39,705 nt of DNA from Legionella shakespearei DSM 23087 (GCF_000373765.1 NZ_KB892404.1:22882-62586); one strand, 5' to 3'. Positions 24,935 through 34,621 are shown, counted from the first letter of the stretch. Numbers and translations are program-made. The notes: generated by a model not told the origin, from the sequence alone.

Positions 24935-26515
24935 TTAATGCTCTCGCGTTGCCCTGAATTTGATTTTAGGGTAGCGCTCTTCCGCCATAGTTAAATTAAC
25001 TCGGGTTGGAGCAAGATACATAAGCGTATCACTGCCATCCAGAGCCAGATAATCGTAAGCTCTGTCACGAAATTCAGTCATTGCCTTATCGTCTTCGGCA
25101 TAAACCCAGCGCGCGCAAGTGACACTGACTGATTCATAAATACAATCTACTTTATACTCATGCTTCAAACGATGAGCAACCACATCAAACTGCAGTATGC
25201 CCACCGCCCCCAAAATCAGCTGATTGCTGTTTAATGGTCTGAATACCTGTGTCGCCCCCTCTTCTGAAAGCTCAATTAAACCCTTCAATAAGGCCTTACT
25301 TTTCAACGGATCTTTTAAACGCACCAGACGAAATAGCTCTGGAGCAAAATTGGGAATTCCGGTAAATTTGAGTTGTTCTCCCTGAGTAAAGGTATCGCCG
25401 ATTCTTATCGTTCCGTGATTATGCAAACCAATAATATCGCCTGATAAAGCAATTTCGGTATGGGATCGATCACCGGCCATGAACGTTAAGGCATTAGCAA
25501 TTTGCACTTCTTTACCTATACGCAAGTGACTCAGTTTCATACCCTTTTTATAAGCACCAGAACATACACGGACGAATGCTATTCTGTCGCGATGTTTAGG
25601 ATCCATATTAGCCTGAATTTTAAAGACAAAACCGCTAAATGCCTCCTCACCTGGCTCTACAATTCGCTCCTGGGTTGCACGTGCCTGAGGACCTGGGGCG
25701 TATTGGACGAAATCATCTAATAACTCTTTAATACCGAAATTGTTTATCGCCGAACCAAAATAGACAGGAGTCATTTTACCGGCAAGGTAATCTTCAAGGT
25801 TGAATTCATGTGAAGCCCCTTTCACCAATTCAATTTCGTCACGCAGTTCCTGGGCGCTTTCTCCCAATAACTCATCGAGTTGAGGATTATCAAGACCTTT
25901 AATCTGTACCGCTTCCTGCTTTTGTGCGTTCTTACCATGTTGATAAAGGTATACTACATCTTCATAACGATGATAAATTCCTTTAAATCGCTTGCCCATG
26001 CCAACAGGCCAGGTAATTGGAGCACATTGAATTCCCAGGACTGACTCTACTTCATCCAGCAAATCTATAGGTTCACGTCCCTCGCGGTCAAGCTTGTTAA
26101 TAAAGGTCATGATGGGCGTATCACGAAGACGGCATACTTCCATCAATTTAACCGTCCTGTCCTCTACCCCTTTAGCCACATCTATAACCATTAAGGCAGA
26201 GTCTACCGCGGTTAAGGTACGATACGTATCTTCAGAGAAGTCTTCGTGTCCCGGTGTATCGAGCAAGTTCATGACATGGTTGTTATGGACAAACTGCATT
26301 ACTGAGGTTGTAATGGAAATTCCCCTTTCCTTCTCCATTTCCATCCAGTCTGAAGTGGCATGCCTGTCAGCCTTACGGCCTTTTACAGTACCCGCTAACT
26401 GAATAGCACCTCCGAACAGCAGTAATTTTTCTGTGACCGTCGTTTTACCGGCGTCAGGATGCGAAATAATCGCAAAAGTACGTCTTTTATTAAAGTCCTG
26501 ATAAAAATCAGACAT
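24935..26515 (-). CDS. prfC: Peptide chain release factor 3
   Basis: A 526-residue translational GTPase (E. coli RF3 is 529) that recycles RF1/RF2 from the ribosome. G1 is [14 protein letters not shown] near residue 20, the switch region includes [13 protein letters not shown]3 is [18 protein letters not shown], and G4 is FINKLDRE. The ATG at 26515 follows an AGAGAG. It is monocistronic. The converging kinase gene ends 130 bases away. Confidence 0.97.
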   Translation of the reverse strand: MSDFYQDFNKRRTFAIISHPDAGKTTVTEKLLLFGGAIQLAGTVKGRKADRHATSDWMEMEKERGISITTSVMQFVHNNHVMNLLDTPGHEDFSEDTYRTLTAVDSALMVIDVAKGVEDRTVKLMEVCRLRDTPIMTFINKLDREGREPIDLLDEVESVLGIQCAPITWPVGMGKRFKGIYHRYEDVVYLYQHGKNAQKQEAVQIKGLDNPQLDELLGESAQELRDEIELVKGASHEFNLEDYLAGKMTPVYFGSAINNFGIKELLDDFVQYAPGPQARATQERIVEPGEEAFSGFVFKIQANMDPKHRDRIAFVRVCSGAYKKGMKLSHLRIGKEVQIANALTFMAGDRSHTEIALSGDIIGLHNHGTIRIGDTFTQGEQLKFTGIPNFAPELFRLVRLKDPLKSKALLKGLIELSEEGATQVFRPLNSNQLILGAVGILQFDVVAHRLKHEYKVDCIYESVSVTCARWVYAEDDKAMTEFRDRAYDYLALDGSDTLMYLAPTRVNLTMAEERYPKIKFRATREH

Positions 26516-26656
26516 AATGCTCTCTAACTATAATTCAATAATTAGGGTGAATTCTAAGGCAAAAGCGGGAAACTAACAATTTTTTGTGAACCATTCATGA
26601 AAACAAAGCGAATTTCTGTCCAATAAGCGGCAATTTATTTCCGCATTTGCCGCCGT

Positions 26657-26779
26657 TCCCCGATCCCCGTCGTCCTGAGCGCGTCTTTTGGCGCGAAGGA
26701 TCTCCTGAAAACGGCATGGTGCCAATACTTGGAGGTCCTTCGCGCCAAAAGACGCGCTCAGGACGACGGGGATCGGGGA
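26657..26779. repeat. Family B palindrome with two arm-matched variants
   Basis: Both arms share TTTTGGCGCG (as at 18523) and also ATCCCCGTCG / CGACGGGGAT instead of CTACGTCG / CGACGTAG, so two separate positions changed in both arms. It lies in the region upstream of prfC. Confidence 0.9.
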
Positions 26780-26843
26780 TGATCTGCGGAAAACAGGCAC
26801 AATTCTTGATGTAAGAAATCATTAGCCCTTTCAGGAGAACATA

Positions 26844-26930
26844 ATGATGAATAAGAAATTAGTCAGAAGCCTGCCCATTATTGTTTATGTTGGAATTTCG
26901 CTTTGCCATAGCCTGAATATACTTTATTGA
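26844..26930 (+). CDS. Possible 28-residue membrane peptide or gene remnant
   Basis: MMNKKLVRSLPIIVYVGISL then eight more residues: a basic head and one hydrophobic segment. AGGAG lies six or seven bases before the double ATG, better than chance. It could be a small membrane peptide or the decayed 5' end of a lost signal-peptide gene. It is embedded in repeats, and I have no other evidence that it is expressed. Confidence 0.3.
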   Translation: MMNKKLVRSLPIIVYVGISLCHSLNILY

Positions 26931-26956
26931 TCCGGACTTCGCTTCCACTTCGATCT

Positions 26957-27021
26957 GTAGCCCGGTCTGCTTGCAGCCGGGAAACATCATGACCGATCCC
27001 GGTTGCGAGCAACCGGGCTAC
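26957..27021. repeat. REP-like inverted doublet with compensated arm difference
   Basis: The left arm (26957-26982) has stem CCCGG(t)CTGC/GCAGCCGGG; the right arm (26995-27021) has CCCGGTTGC/GCAACCGGG when read inward. The two arms differ at stem positions but each keeps its own pairing. Confidence 0.85.
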
Positions 27022-27057
27022 GCCTTACTCCGACTCGTGTTCCTGCCAATATAACTG

Positions 27058-27150
27058 TTCCGCTTCCTGACGGTCGCGGCTCGGTTTTCGTGCTTTCGCA
27101 TTTACTTCATCGTGCACCGGAAACCGAGCCGCGACCGTCAGGAAGCGGAA
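27058..27150. repeat. Family A palindrome, single copy
   Basis: Arms 27058-27089 and 27119-27150 are nearly perfect 32-base inverted repeats (TTCCGCTTCCTGACGGTCGC...). The spacer matches the spacer in the tandem array at 1-395, in reverse orientation. Confidence 0.9.
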
Positions 27151-27184
27151 TTTTTGTTGCGGCACAGAGCATGATTTAGATTCC

Positions 27185-27219
27185 CCAATCTACGTCGTCC
27201 TAAGCGCGACGCAGATTGG
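27185..27219. repeat. Minimal family B remnant
   Basis: CCAATCTACGTCG at 27185-27197 and its inverse at 27207-27219 (12 of 13 pairs), with the whole middle lost. It is an extreme deletion derivative. Confidence 0.6.
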
Positions 27220-27328
27220 ACTACTCCTCTATAGCCATTTAAATTGATTCATGTATACTCGAAGTGAAGCCACTCTATCAGTGCAATAAATTAAAGGATT
27301 TAATTTATACAAACAAAAGGAGTTTGCC

Positions 27329-28186
27329 ATGAGATTTAACTATTTTGTTGTCCCTCTGGTTTTGTTCCCTTTATACGCTTTCGGACATACCGAACCCTCC
27401 ACCGATAAATTAAGGTTTTTACAAAATCCGGTAAGTAAAAACACCATTGTGAACACATACAGCAATGAATCAGAAGGATTGAATCAGCTGCAATCATTAA
27501 CAAGGACTGTTGATTTTCCCACTCAAATTATCCGTATTTCCAATGAACTGAAAGGTAAGGAGATCACTTGTGAACAGGTCAATGCACAAATTGAGGAAAC
27601 CGTATTCAGCCATATTACTTCCGATAAATTTATATACAATATCCTGATTAGTTGTGGTTACGATCCTGACACTAATTATGCCACCTCTTTCTTTATTAAC
27701 AGCTATTTTGATCCTAAAACCGATGAAGCAATTGATTATCTTAAAGATTATCTGAGCCAGAACAACGGCACTGACTTTTTAGGTACAAAACTTAATATCG
27801 AATCGGCCAAAGGGGTTGTTATAGCCTTGAATATTGCAGCTGGAATGAAGAAAAAGCCAAACACTCCGCCATTTATTGAATACCAGCAAGACAGAAGTAA
27901 CTTCTATTTCAGCAGTAATTATGAAATGAGTAATAAACTGTTTACTGATATCTACCAAAATTTCTTCTCTAACGATCCGGAAAAAATCTTACCTTTTTTA
28001 GACAGATGGGTATTCAGTTTTGCCGGCAGCGTTTATCAGGCCGCTCTGAAGGATTCAAATTATGTTGAATTACAACCTGAACGAATCTTCCTGATGGACA
28101 ATGGAGAAAAGATATTTGTATCTGGTCTGAAGTACTATTTTTCACATGTATGTGAAAGACATGAAAACCATCGCTGTCTGGCGTAA
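27329..28186 (+). CDS. Secreted protein of unknown function
   Basis: A 285-residue protein. Residues 1-19 form a signal peptide (MRFNYFVVPLVLFPLYAFG-HT). The mature chain is polar, with many Asn, Asp, Tyr and Phe residues, and four cysteines (near residues 79, 109, 275 and 283), the last two close to the C-terminus (VCERHENHRCLA). No domain recognised. AAGGAG is six bases before the ATG. It is followed directly by a strong bidirectional terminator. A plausible substrate of the type II secretion system, but only by analogy. Confidence 0.8.
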   Translation: MRFNYFVVPLVLFPLYAFGHTEPSTDKLRFLQNPVSKNTIVNTYSNESEGLNQLQSLTRTVDFPTQIIRISNELKGKEITCEQVNAQIEETVFSHITSDKFIYNILISCGYDPDTNYATSFFINSYFDPKTDEAIDYLKDYLSQNNGTDFLGTKLNIESAKGVVIALNIAAGMKKKPNTPPFIEYQQDRSNFYFSSNYEMSNKLFTDIYQNFFSNDPEKILPFLDRWVFSFAGSVYQAALKDSNYVELQPERIFLMDNGEKIFVSGLKYYFSHVCERHENHRCLA

Positions 28187-28190
28187 AGAA

Positions 28191-28218
28191 AGCAGGAGGT
28201 ATTTACCTCCTGCTTTTT
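28191..28218. terminator. Bidirectional intrinsic terminator
   Basis: Stem AGCAGGAGGTA/TACCTCCTGCT, followed by TTTT on the plus strand and TTCTTT on the minus strand. It serves the secreted gene on the plus strand and the acyl-CoA cluster on the minus strand; the minus-strand stop codon overlaps its T-tract. Confidence 0.92.
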
Positions 28219-29275
28219 AACAAATAATCAATTCAAGGCCCGTGTGCGACCGCTCAAAATAATTGACCACCATGCTTTCGGTAACCAAATCAAGAGTTGG
28301 TGGTTTCCATTGTGGATTTTTATCTTTAACAATCAATAACGATCGTACCCCTTCATAAAAATCACTGCTATGCATAAAATGTTCAACCAAATCAAAATCC
28401 ATTTTCAGACATTCAGCTAAAGATAAGCCTTTTGCCTTTTGTAATTGAGCCAAAGTCACTTTCAAACTCAAGGGAGATTTTTGCCCCAAGGTATTATCCA
28501 CCCCCGTAGCCCAGACTCCTTCCGCTTTTTGCAGGGCTGCCCTTATTTTTTCAATGGTAGGTTGGGCAAAACAAACATCAATTAAAGGTTTAATCTGGCT
28601 GATTTCAGCGTCACTGTGTTCTCTGGCATAAGCGCGCACGCATTGATCGACTCGCGCATGAGCATCTTCAGACAAATCTTCATTTTTCAAGGCATCAAAC
28701 AGTTGCTCCATCCTTTCCGAAGAGACTATATGCCTGACCAAACCAGCTTTCATTGCATCCTGAGGTCCCAATCGATTACCCGTCAACCCTAAATAAATAC
28801 CCAAGGCACCAGGGCAACGGGTTAAAAGGTGGCTGGCCCCTATATCAGGGAAAAAACCAATTCCCGTTTCAGGCATGGCAAAAACAAAACGCTCACTGGC
28901 AATGGGATGGCTGCCATGCAGAGAAACACCAACACCGCCCCCCATGGTAATGCCATCCATCAACGCAATATAAGGCTTCCCTAAATGATGGATAAAATGG
29001 TTAAGCCTGTATTCATGCCAGAAAAACTGCATTTGTTCCGATTCTTTGCTGCGTCCGGAATTATACAACCAACGCACATCACCACCAGCACAAAATGCAT
29101 TTCCAGGAACTGCCTTGATAACCACCGCGTGAATACTGCTATCCCCTTTCCAGGTCTCCAATTGCTTTTGCATTGCCAATATCATCGGCAAGGAAAGCGC
29201 ATTAAGCGCGGCAGGCCTGTTCAGAGTAATAACACCCAACTGATTTTCCTGAGAAAAAAGAACGTCCTCAAACAT
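28217..29275 (-). CDS. 3-hydroxyisobutyryl-CoA hydrolase-type crotonase
   Basis: A 352-residue crotonase-fold protein, longer than a plain enoyl-CoA hydratase and similar in size to HIBCH. The oxyanion-hole segment is NAFCAGGDVRWLY, and the HIBCH catalytic pair lies in MPETGIGFFPDIG as E136 and D144 (spacing eight, as in human E169/D177). It hydrolyses 3-hydroxyisobutyryl-CoA in valine breakdown. It overlaps nothing but starts two bases before the neighbouring hydratase stop, with AAGGGG upstream, so it is cotranscribed and possibly coupled. Confidence 0.9.
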   Translation of the reverse strand: MFEDVLFSQENQLGVITLNRPAALNALSLPMILAMQKQLETWKGDSSIHAVVIKAVPGNAFCAGGDVRWLYNSGRSKESEQMQFFWHEYRLNHFIHHLGKPYIALMDGITMGGGVGVSLHGSHPIASERFVFAMPETGIGFFPDIGASHLLTRCPGALGIYLGLTGNRLGPQDAMKAGLVRHIVSSERMEQLFDALKNEDLSEDAHARVDQCVRAYAREHSDAEISQIKPLIDVCFAQPTIEKIRAALQKAEGVWATGVDNTLGQKSPLSLKVTLAQLQKAKGLSLAECLKMDFDLVEHFMHSSDFYEGVRSLLIVKDKNPQWKPPTLDLVTESMVVNYFERSHTGLELIIC

Positions 29276-29277
29276 AC

Positions 29278-30054
29278 TTAAACCCCTTTAAATTCAGCTG
29301 TCCGTTTGTTAAGAAACGCAGAGACCCCTTCCTTTTTGTCTTCAGAAGCACATACTTTTGCAAAGTGAATTGCTTCCAGATGCAGAGCTTCGGTCAAGGA
29401 TAAATCATAACCATGATCAATAACTTCCATCACTCCGGCAACCGCTAAAGGTGCCATACTCAGTATGCCTTTTAATATATTTTTGCCCTGCTCTATTAAC
29501 TGCTCTGGCTCGACTACCTCAGAAACCAAACCCCAGTTCAAAGCAGTTGCAGCATCAATAAAACGACCGGTCAGGCATAAATCCATAGCTCGTCCTTTAC
29601 CCACAAGGCGCGCCAGGCGTTGCGTACCGCCATAACCGGGAATAACGCCCAATTTCACTTCTGGCTGGCCAAACATGGCTTTGTTTGAGGCGATTCTTAA
29701 AGTCGTTGAAATAGCTAATTCACATCCGCCGCCAAAGGCAAAACCATTTACGGCAGAAAGAGAAGGTTTACCCATAGTTTCCAGCAGACGGAATACTTCC
29801 TGGCCCTGACAGGCAAATTCATAACCTGATTGGGCTGTGCACTCAGCAAGGCGATTAATATCAGCTCCTGCACAAAAGGCTTTACCATTGCCTGTAATCA
29901 GCAAGGCTTTAACTTTGGGATTGGTTTTTGCAGAATGAAATAACTCTTCCAAAGCATGAAGAACTTCCGTGCTTAAGGCATTAAGTTTTTCAGGCCTGTT
30001 TAAGGTCAGGGTTAAAATTCCATGTGCATCCAATTCTTGTTCTATTATATTCAT
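29278..30054 (-). CDS. Enoyl-CoA hydratase (crotonase family)
   Basis: A 258-residue hydratase. The two crotonase glutamates are present: E112 in GGGCEL and E132 in FGQPEVKLG, twenty residues apart as in rat crotonase. AFCAGADINRL forms the oxyanion hole. In this cluster it probably hydrates methacrylyl-CoA, although short-chain hydratases are often broad in range. AGGAG lies six bases before the ATG at 30054. A repeat block separates it from the upstream acyl-CoA dehydrogenase. Confidence 0.93.
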   Translation of the reverse strand: MNIIEQELDAHGILTLTLNRPEKLNALSTEVLHALEELFHSAKTNPKVKALLITGNGKAFCAGADINRLAECTAQSGYEFACQGQEVFRLLETMGKPSLSAVNGFAFGGGCELAISTTLRIASNKAMFGQPEVKLGVIPGYGGTQRLARLVGKGRAMDLCLTGRFIDAATALNWGLVSEVVEPEQLIEQGKNILKGILSMAPLAVAGVMEVIDHGYDLSLTEALHLEAIHFAKVCASEDKKEGVSAFLNKRTAEFKGV

Positions 30055-30108
30055 TCATGACTCCTGTTAAATAATTCTGTACCATTCGGCTTAACTGTTC
30101 CCCTACCC

Positions 30109-30126
30109 CTTGTCCGCGGGATCCAG
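30109..30126. repeat. Family C fragment
   Basis: Eighteen bases, CTTGTCCGCGGGATCCAG, are identical to the inner part of the family C arm at 452-487. It joins directly to a REP doublet, evidence of mosaic breakage. Confidence 0.55.
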
Positions 30127-30130
30127 ATTC

Positions 30131-30217
30131 GTAGCCCGCATTAGCGTCAGCGTAATGCGGGAAAGATTGGTTCATTACCACATCGATCCCGTATTACGCT
30201 CCGCTAATACGGGCTAC
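30131..30217. repeat. REP-like doublet inside the acyl-CoA cluster
   Basis: The left arm (30131-30162) has hairpin CCCGCATTA/TAATGCGGG and the right arm (30187-30217) has CCCGTATTA/TAATACGGG in reverse, a compensated C-G versus T-A difference. GTAG and CTAC lie at the outer ends. Confidence 0.88.
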
Positions 30218-30242
30218 AAAAGCCGTGCCCTTCGAGCCTGTC

Positions 30243-31397
30243 CTAATCGATAAAAAACTCTTCATCCAAACTGGCTTTGGCTACAATTTCCCGCATGATT
30301 TCATTAGTTCCTTCGAGAATTTGATGCACGCGCAAATCTCTGAATATTCGCTCTATATGGTAATCACGTAAATACCCGTAACCTCCGTGCAATTGCATGG
30401 CTTTATCACTGATACGAAAGGCTACATCAGTTGCCAGACGTTTGGCCATGGCACAATACATAGGAGCATCCACATCCTCTTTATCCATTGCAGCAGCAGC
30501 TCTGTACACCATGAGCCGTGCAGCTTCATAATCCGTCAGCATATCTGAAAAATAAAAGCGTAAAGCCTGCATTTTACTCAGTGGCCTGCCGAACTGTTTA
30601 CGTTCATTCAAATAAGCCTGTGTCAGACGCAGACATGCAAGTGCCCCGCCCAGAGAACATGAGGCAATGTTAATCCGTCCGCCGTTCAACGCATTCAAAG
30701 CAATTTTAAAACCCATGCCTTCGTCACCCACAAGGTTCGTTACAGGCACCCTGCAGTTTTCGAAGTACAGCATACAGGTTGGCTGATTACGCCAGCCCAT
30801 TTTCTTTTCCAGTTTGCCAAAAGTTAATCCTGGGGTGTCTTTTTCTATTAACAGACAACTAATCCCATGATGGGTATCATCACCTGTTCTTACCATACAT
30901 AAATAAAGATCGCTGACACTACCCCCAGAGATGAAGGCTTTACAGCCGTTAAGAACATAATGTTCCCCATCTTTCACGGCACGTGTCTTTAATGACGCGG
31001 CATCAGAGCCTGCTTCAGGTTCCGTCAGACAATAACTGGCAATAAGTTCCATACTGGTTAATTTAGGCCCCCAGTGAGCACGCAGTTTTTGATCGGCATA
31101 GCGGTCAATAAGTGCCGTAACCATGTTATGGATAGAAAGATAAGCGCTGGTAGGAATACATCCCGTGGCTAATTGTTCAAATATCAAAGCCGCATCAAGG
31201 CGAGTCAGTTGCGCACCACCAATATCCTCTTTTGCAACCATACCGGCCATGCCTAATTGTGCCGCTTCACGTAATACATCAACAGGAAAATGGCTGTGCT
31301 CATCCCAACTGTCTGCCATAGGAGCCAATTTATCACGTGCAAAATCAGCCGCCATCTCGCGAAAAGCCAGATGTTCATCAGAAAATTCAAAATCCAT
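30243..31397 (-). CDS. Acyl-CoA dehydrogenase, isobutyryl-CoA dehydrogenase-like
   Basis: A 384-residue flavoprotein. Signatures: CLTEPEAGSDAASLKT (FAD/substrate loop), the KMGWRNQPT segment, RKQFGRPLSKMQ, QLHGGYGYLRDYHIER, and the catalytic base E362 in ILEGTNEIM. Its two neighbours (hydratase and 3-hydroxyisobutyryl-CoA hydrolase) favour isobutyryl-CoA as the substrate, as in valine degradation; sequence alone allows other short branched acyl-CoAs. AAGGA is eight bases before the ATG. It is divergent from recQ. Genes for the later steps are not in this window. Confidence 0.9.
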   Translation of the reverse strand: MDFEFSDEHLAFREMAADFARDKLAPMADSWDEHSHFPVDVLREAAQLGMAGMVAKEDIGGAQLTRLDAALIFEQLATGCIPTSAYLSIHNMVTALIDRYADQKLRAHWGPKLTSMELIASYCLTEPEAGSDAASLKTRAVKDGEHYVLNGCKAFISGGSVSDLYLCMVRTGDDTHHGISCLLIEKDTPGLTFGKLEKKMGWRNQPTCMLYFENCRVPVTNLVGDEGMGFKIALNALNGGRINIASCSLGGALACLRLTQAYLNERKQFGRPLSKMQALRFYFSDMLTDYEAARLMVYRAAAAMDKEDVDAPMYCAMAKRLATDVAFRISDKAMQLHGGYGYLRDYHIERIFRDLRVHQILEGTNEIMREIVAKASLDEEFFID

Positions 31398-31495
31398 AGA
31401 CCGTCCTTAGAAAGTTTGTTTATGACGCTGAGTTAAAAAGGTGATATTATTGCGAATTTTCAGCGCCCGTGAAAGATAATAATAAGAATAGTCAC

Positions 31496-33331
31496 ATGGA
31501 AACTTTAGCGCAACCTACAATAATAAATAAAAATGCCCTGACTGTTTTAAAAAACTACTTTGGCTTTGATTCGTTCCGTTCGCCCCAGGAAGACATAATA
31601 AACGATGTTATTTTCGGGATGGATGTGCTCGTCCTCATGCCAACAGGTGGGGGTAAATCATTATGCTATCAAATTCCATCGATAGTCAGGTCAGGAGTTG
31701 GCATTGTTGTATCGCCTCTGATTGCCCTGATGGAAGATCAGGTCGCTGCCCTTAAATTACAAGGCATAAGTGCTGCATACTATAACTCATCTCTATCCAG
31801 TGAAGAAGCGCGTAGAGTGTTGGCCCAATTGCATAATAATGAACTGGATTTATTGTACATTGCTCCGGAGCGTCTCATCAGCCATTCTTTTTTAGAGCGA
31901 TTGAGCGAATGTGAGATTTCCTTGTTTGCAATTGATGAAGCGCATTGTATTTCTCAATGGGGACATGATTTTCGTCCGGAATATTCGGCTCTGGGATTAC
32001 TGAAAGAACATTTTCCTGCAGTTCCCATCATTGCCTTGACGGCAACCGCAGACAAGCAAACCCGTGAAGATATTGTTGTAAAGCTGAATTATCGTCCGAA
32101 AAGGTATATTGCATCGTTTAATCGGCCGAATATTCATTATAAGGTTGTTCCCAAAACCAATGCAGTCAAACAGTTAAATCAATTTTTAGAGTCAGAAGAG
32201 CAACAGTCAGGAATTATTTATTGCGGTACGCGTAACAGCGTGGAACGCCTTGCGGAAAAATTGCAGGAACTGGGTTTTAAAGCCAGGGCTTATCATGCGG
32301 GGCTTGCCCATAGTGAACGGCGTGAAGTGCAAACGCTGTTTCGCCACGATCGCATTGATATTGTAGTTGCTACTCTTGCCTTTGGTATGGGCATAGATAA
32401 ACCCAATGTCCGTTTTGTGATTCATCATGACTTACCCAAAAATATTGAAGGGTATTACCAGGAAACCGGCCGTGCCGGACGCGATGGTTTGCCTGCTCGA
32501 GCCTTGTTGCTTTATGATGCAGCAGACAGTGCCAGACTGCGTTCCTGGATTATTAATACTCCCCTTGATGAACAAAGGCGGGTTGAAACCAATAAACTGA
32601 ATCATATGCTGGCTTTTGCAGAGGCAACCCACTGCCGCCGCCAGATTCTCTTACGCTATTTTGATGAACCATGCGATAGCGAATGCAAATATTGTGATGT
32701 ATGCGATAACCCGCCAGTAATGGCTGATGCAACAGAAGAAGCGCAAAAACTTCTTTCCTGTATTTACAGGTTAAAACAAAGTTTTGGTATGACCCATACT
32801 ATTGATGTGTTGCGCGGTGCTCAAACAGATAAAATCAAACAATTTGGACATGATACCTTAAGTACTTTTGGCATAGGTAAAGACAAATCCACCAACTATT
32901 GGAAGCAATTAGCCTGGCAACTTATTCATAGGGACTATTGCCTTCAGGACATCAATCATTTCAATGTCCTGAAATTAACTCAGAAAGCTATTCCCCTGCT
33001 TAAAGGCGAAGAGAAAATATCGCTTACTATTCCTAATAATGACCTTAAAGGAACAAAAAAGAAAACCAAAGAACGAAACTCGATTAAACCCGTCAGCAGT
33101 CCCTTATTTGAGGTATTGCGTACTTTAAGGCGCAAGCTTGCTGATGAAGAAAACAAACCACCCTTTATGATTTTCAGTGATGCCACCCTGCATGAAATGG
33201 CACAAAAAAGACCCAAAACCATCGATGAGTTGCTTGACGTATCAGGAGTTGGCCAACACAAACTGACCCACTACGGCAATGATTTTCTCAAAACCTTAAA
33301 TGAATATGTCGAAATTGATGGCCTTGAATAG
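31496..33331 (+). CDS. recQ: ATP-dependent DNA helicase RecQ
   Basis: A 611-residue 3'-5' helicase (E. coli 609). Motif I is [11 protein letters not shown], motif [21 protein letters not shown], motif [24 protein letters not shown]. The RQC zinc cysteines are in CRRQ...[11 protein letters not shown], and the C-terminus from about residue 535 is an HRDC domain. The ATG at 31496 matches the family length; a GTG at 31469 would add nine residues with no ribosome site. It acts in recombination and fork repair. Confidence 0.95.
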   Translation: METLAQPTIINKNALTVLKNYFGFDSFRSPQEDIINDVIFGMDVLVLMPTGGGKSLCYQIPSIVRSGVGIVVSPLIALMEDQVAALKLQGISAAYYNSSLSSEEARRVLAQLHNNELDLLYIAPERLISHSFLERLSECEISLFAIDEAHCISQWGHDFRPEYSALGLLKEHFPAVPIIALTATADKQTREDIVVKLNYRPKRYIASFNRPNIHYKVVPKTNAVKQLNQFLESEEQQSGIIYCGTRNSVERLAEKLQELGFKARAYHAGLAHSERREVQTLFRHDRIDIVVATLAFGMGIDKPNVRFVIHHDLPKNIEGYYQETGRAGRDGLPARALLLYDAADSARLRSWIINTPLDEQRRVETNKLNHMLAFAEATHCRRQILLRYFDEPCDSECKYCDVCDNPPVMADATEEAQKLLSCIYRLKQSFGMTHTIDVLRGAQTDKIKQFGHDTLSTFGIGKDKSTNYWKQLAWQLIHRDYCLQDINHFNVLKLTQKAIPLLKGEEKISLTIPNNDLKGTKKKTKERNSIKPVSSPLFEVLRTLRRKLADEENKPPFMIFSDATLHEMAQKRPKTIDELLDVSGVGQHKLTHYGNDFLKTLNEYVEIDGLE

Positions 33332-33358
33332 AACCAAGAGTACTAAAATATAAAAACC

Positions 33359-33399
33359 GTAGCCTTGATGCAGCGACACGACAGCGTAATCAAGGCTAC
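33359..33399. repeat. Short GTAG...CTAC inverted repeat
   Basis: GTAGCCTTGAT at 33359-33369 and ATCAAGGCTAC at 33389-33399, exact inverse, with inner GCAGCG.../...CAGCGT. Its head recurs at 5968. It lies between the convergent recQ and the 33430 gene. Confidence 0.8.
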
Positions 33400-33429
33400 A
33401 CCCTTATTAAGATTAAGGTTTCAATGTAC

Positions 33430-33825
33430 TCACACACAGGAAAATGCGGTACTGACTGCAAGATCTACAGCATTTAATACAGGACTCACAGCAGCAACAA
33501 GAAGTACTAAAGGACTTTCCATCACACACGTTGCTGCGGATAAGAAAGAATCAAATGCAGCTTCAGGCTCCAATAGCACCAAATTAGCCGCGACAAATGC
33601 ACCAAATACAACTGAGGCTATTAATTTTTCCACAAAGAGAATGCTTAAACACAATGGTGCAGTAAAAACACATATTGCTCTGTGAAAAAAATCTGCTGAG
33701 GATTCGAACGGGGTAAAAAAACCATTCAATTCGAGATCAGACTCCTCAGAACGTTCAGTGATTGCTAATAAACTACCACTTGCACCAGAATTTGACAGTA
33801 AAACTTTATTGAGTTCAAAAAACAT
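33430..33825 (-). CDS. Small hydrophobic orphan protein
   Basis: A 131-residue protein with a polar, acidic first 45 residues and two hydrophobic blocks (about 50-82 and 97-128) that could form membrane hairpins. No family recognised and no signal peptide. AGGAG lies seven bases before the ATG, a strong reason to call it real. It stands alone between recQ and the glycosylase. Its layout (soluble head, hydrophobic hairpins) recalls the orphan at 16606-17028, but I see no sequence identity. Confidence 0.65.
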   Translation of the reverse strand: MFFELNKVLLSNSGASGSLLAITERSEESDLELNGFFTPFESSADFFHRAICVFTAPLCLSILFVEKLIASVVFGAFVAANLVLLEPEAAFDSFLSAATCVMESPLVLLVAAVSPVLNAVDLAVSTAFSCV

Positions 33826-34028
33826 ATTAGTCTCCTGTAGGAAGGAAATATGATTGTACCACTTGATCTAATTTTGATCAATTCTATTTTTGGATCTCGA
33901 GGGGACTGTAGCACGCTGTCACTGCATCAAATATTGCAGGGCCTTTTACCAGATACCACTGTAAGCTGAATTTAGCTATAATCTCGGGCAAACTGCTTTT
34001 GAAACCAAGTCAGAGGTTTGGGTAAATA

Positions 34029-34580
34029 ATGCAAAAACTGTTACGTTCTTTTTATGCGCGAGACACCATTTGTGTTGCTAAAGATTTGTTAGGCAAATAT
34101 CTGGTTCATCATGATGGGCTTACAGAACGTATAGGAAAAATTGTAGAGGTTGAAGCTTATCTCGGACAACATGATCTGGCTTGCCATTCGTCCAAAGGTT
34201 TAACCAAAAGAACTGAAGTGATGTTTGGCCCTGCAGGTTTTGCTTATGTTTATTTAATCTACGGCATGTATTATTGCACTAATGTAGTCACAGAAACTGC
34301 GGGGACAGGCTCTGCTGTTTTAATCCGCGCGCTGGAACCAGTCCAGCATATTGAGGGACGAACCCAGGGCCCGGGACTCTTATCCAAAGCCATGCACATC
34401 GACAAGCAACTAAACCAGCATGATTTAACCGGGAATATCTTTTATATTGCCGAAGGGTGTGACGAACAACCCTTTTCCATCATAGAAAAACCAAGGATAG
34501 GGGTTCATTATGCCAAAGAGTGGGCTGATGAATTATTACGCTTTTATATAATGGGAAATGCCTATGTTTCAAAGCGATGA
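34029..34580 (+). CDS. 3-methyladenine (alkyladenine) DNA glycosylase, AAG/MPG family
   Basis: A 183-residue base-excision repair enzyme. FYARDTICVAKDLLGKYLVH at the N-terminus, the catalytic glutamate in VEVEAYLGQHDLACHSSKG, MFGPAGFAYVYLIYGMYYCTNVV, and a QGPGLLSKAM segment are all typical of the family. It removes alkylated purines. The start at 34029 has GAGG upstream. A REP arm and a family B palindrome follow its stop. Confidence 0.93.
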   Translation: MQKLLRSFYARDTICVAKDLLGKYLVHHDGLTERIGKIVEVEAYLGQHDLACHSSKGLTKRTEVMFGPAGFAYVYLIYGMYYCTNVVTETAGTGSAVLIRALEPVQHIEGRTQGPGLLSKAMHIDKQLNQHDLTGNIFYIAEGCDEQPFSIIEKPRIGVHYAKEWADELLRFYIMGNAYVSKR

Positions 34581-34621
34581 GACATCGCAGGAATTTTTAA
34601 GGGACCTGGTGGCAGGAAGCC

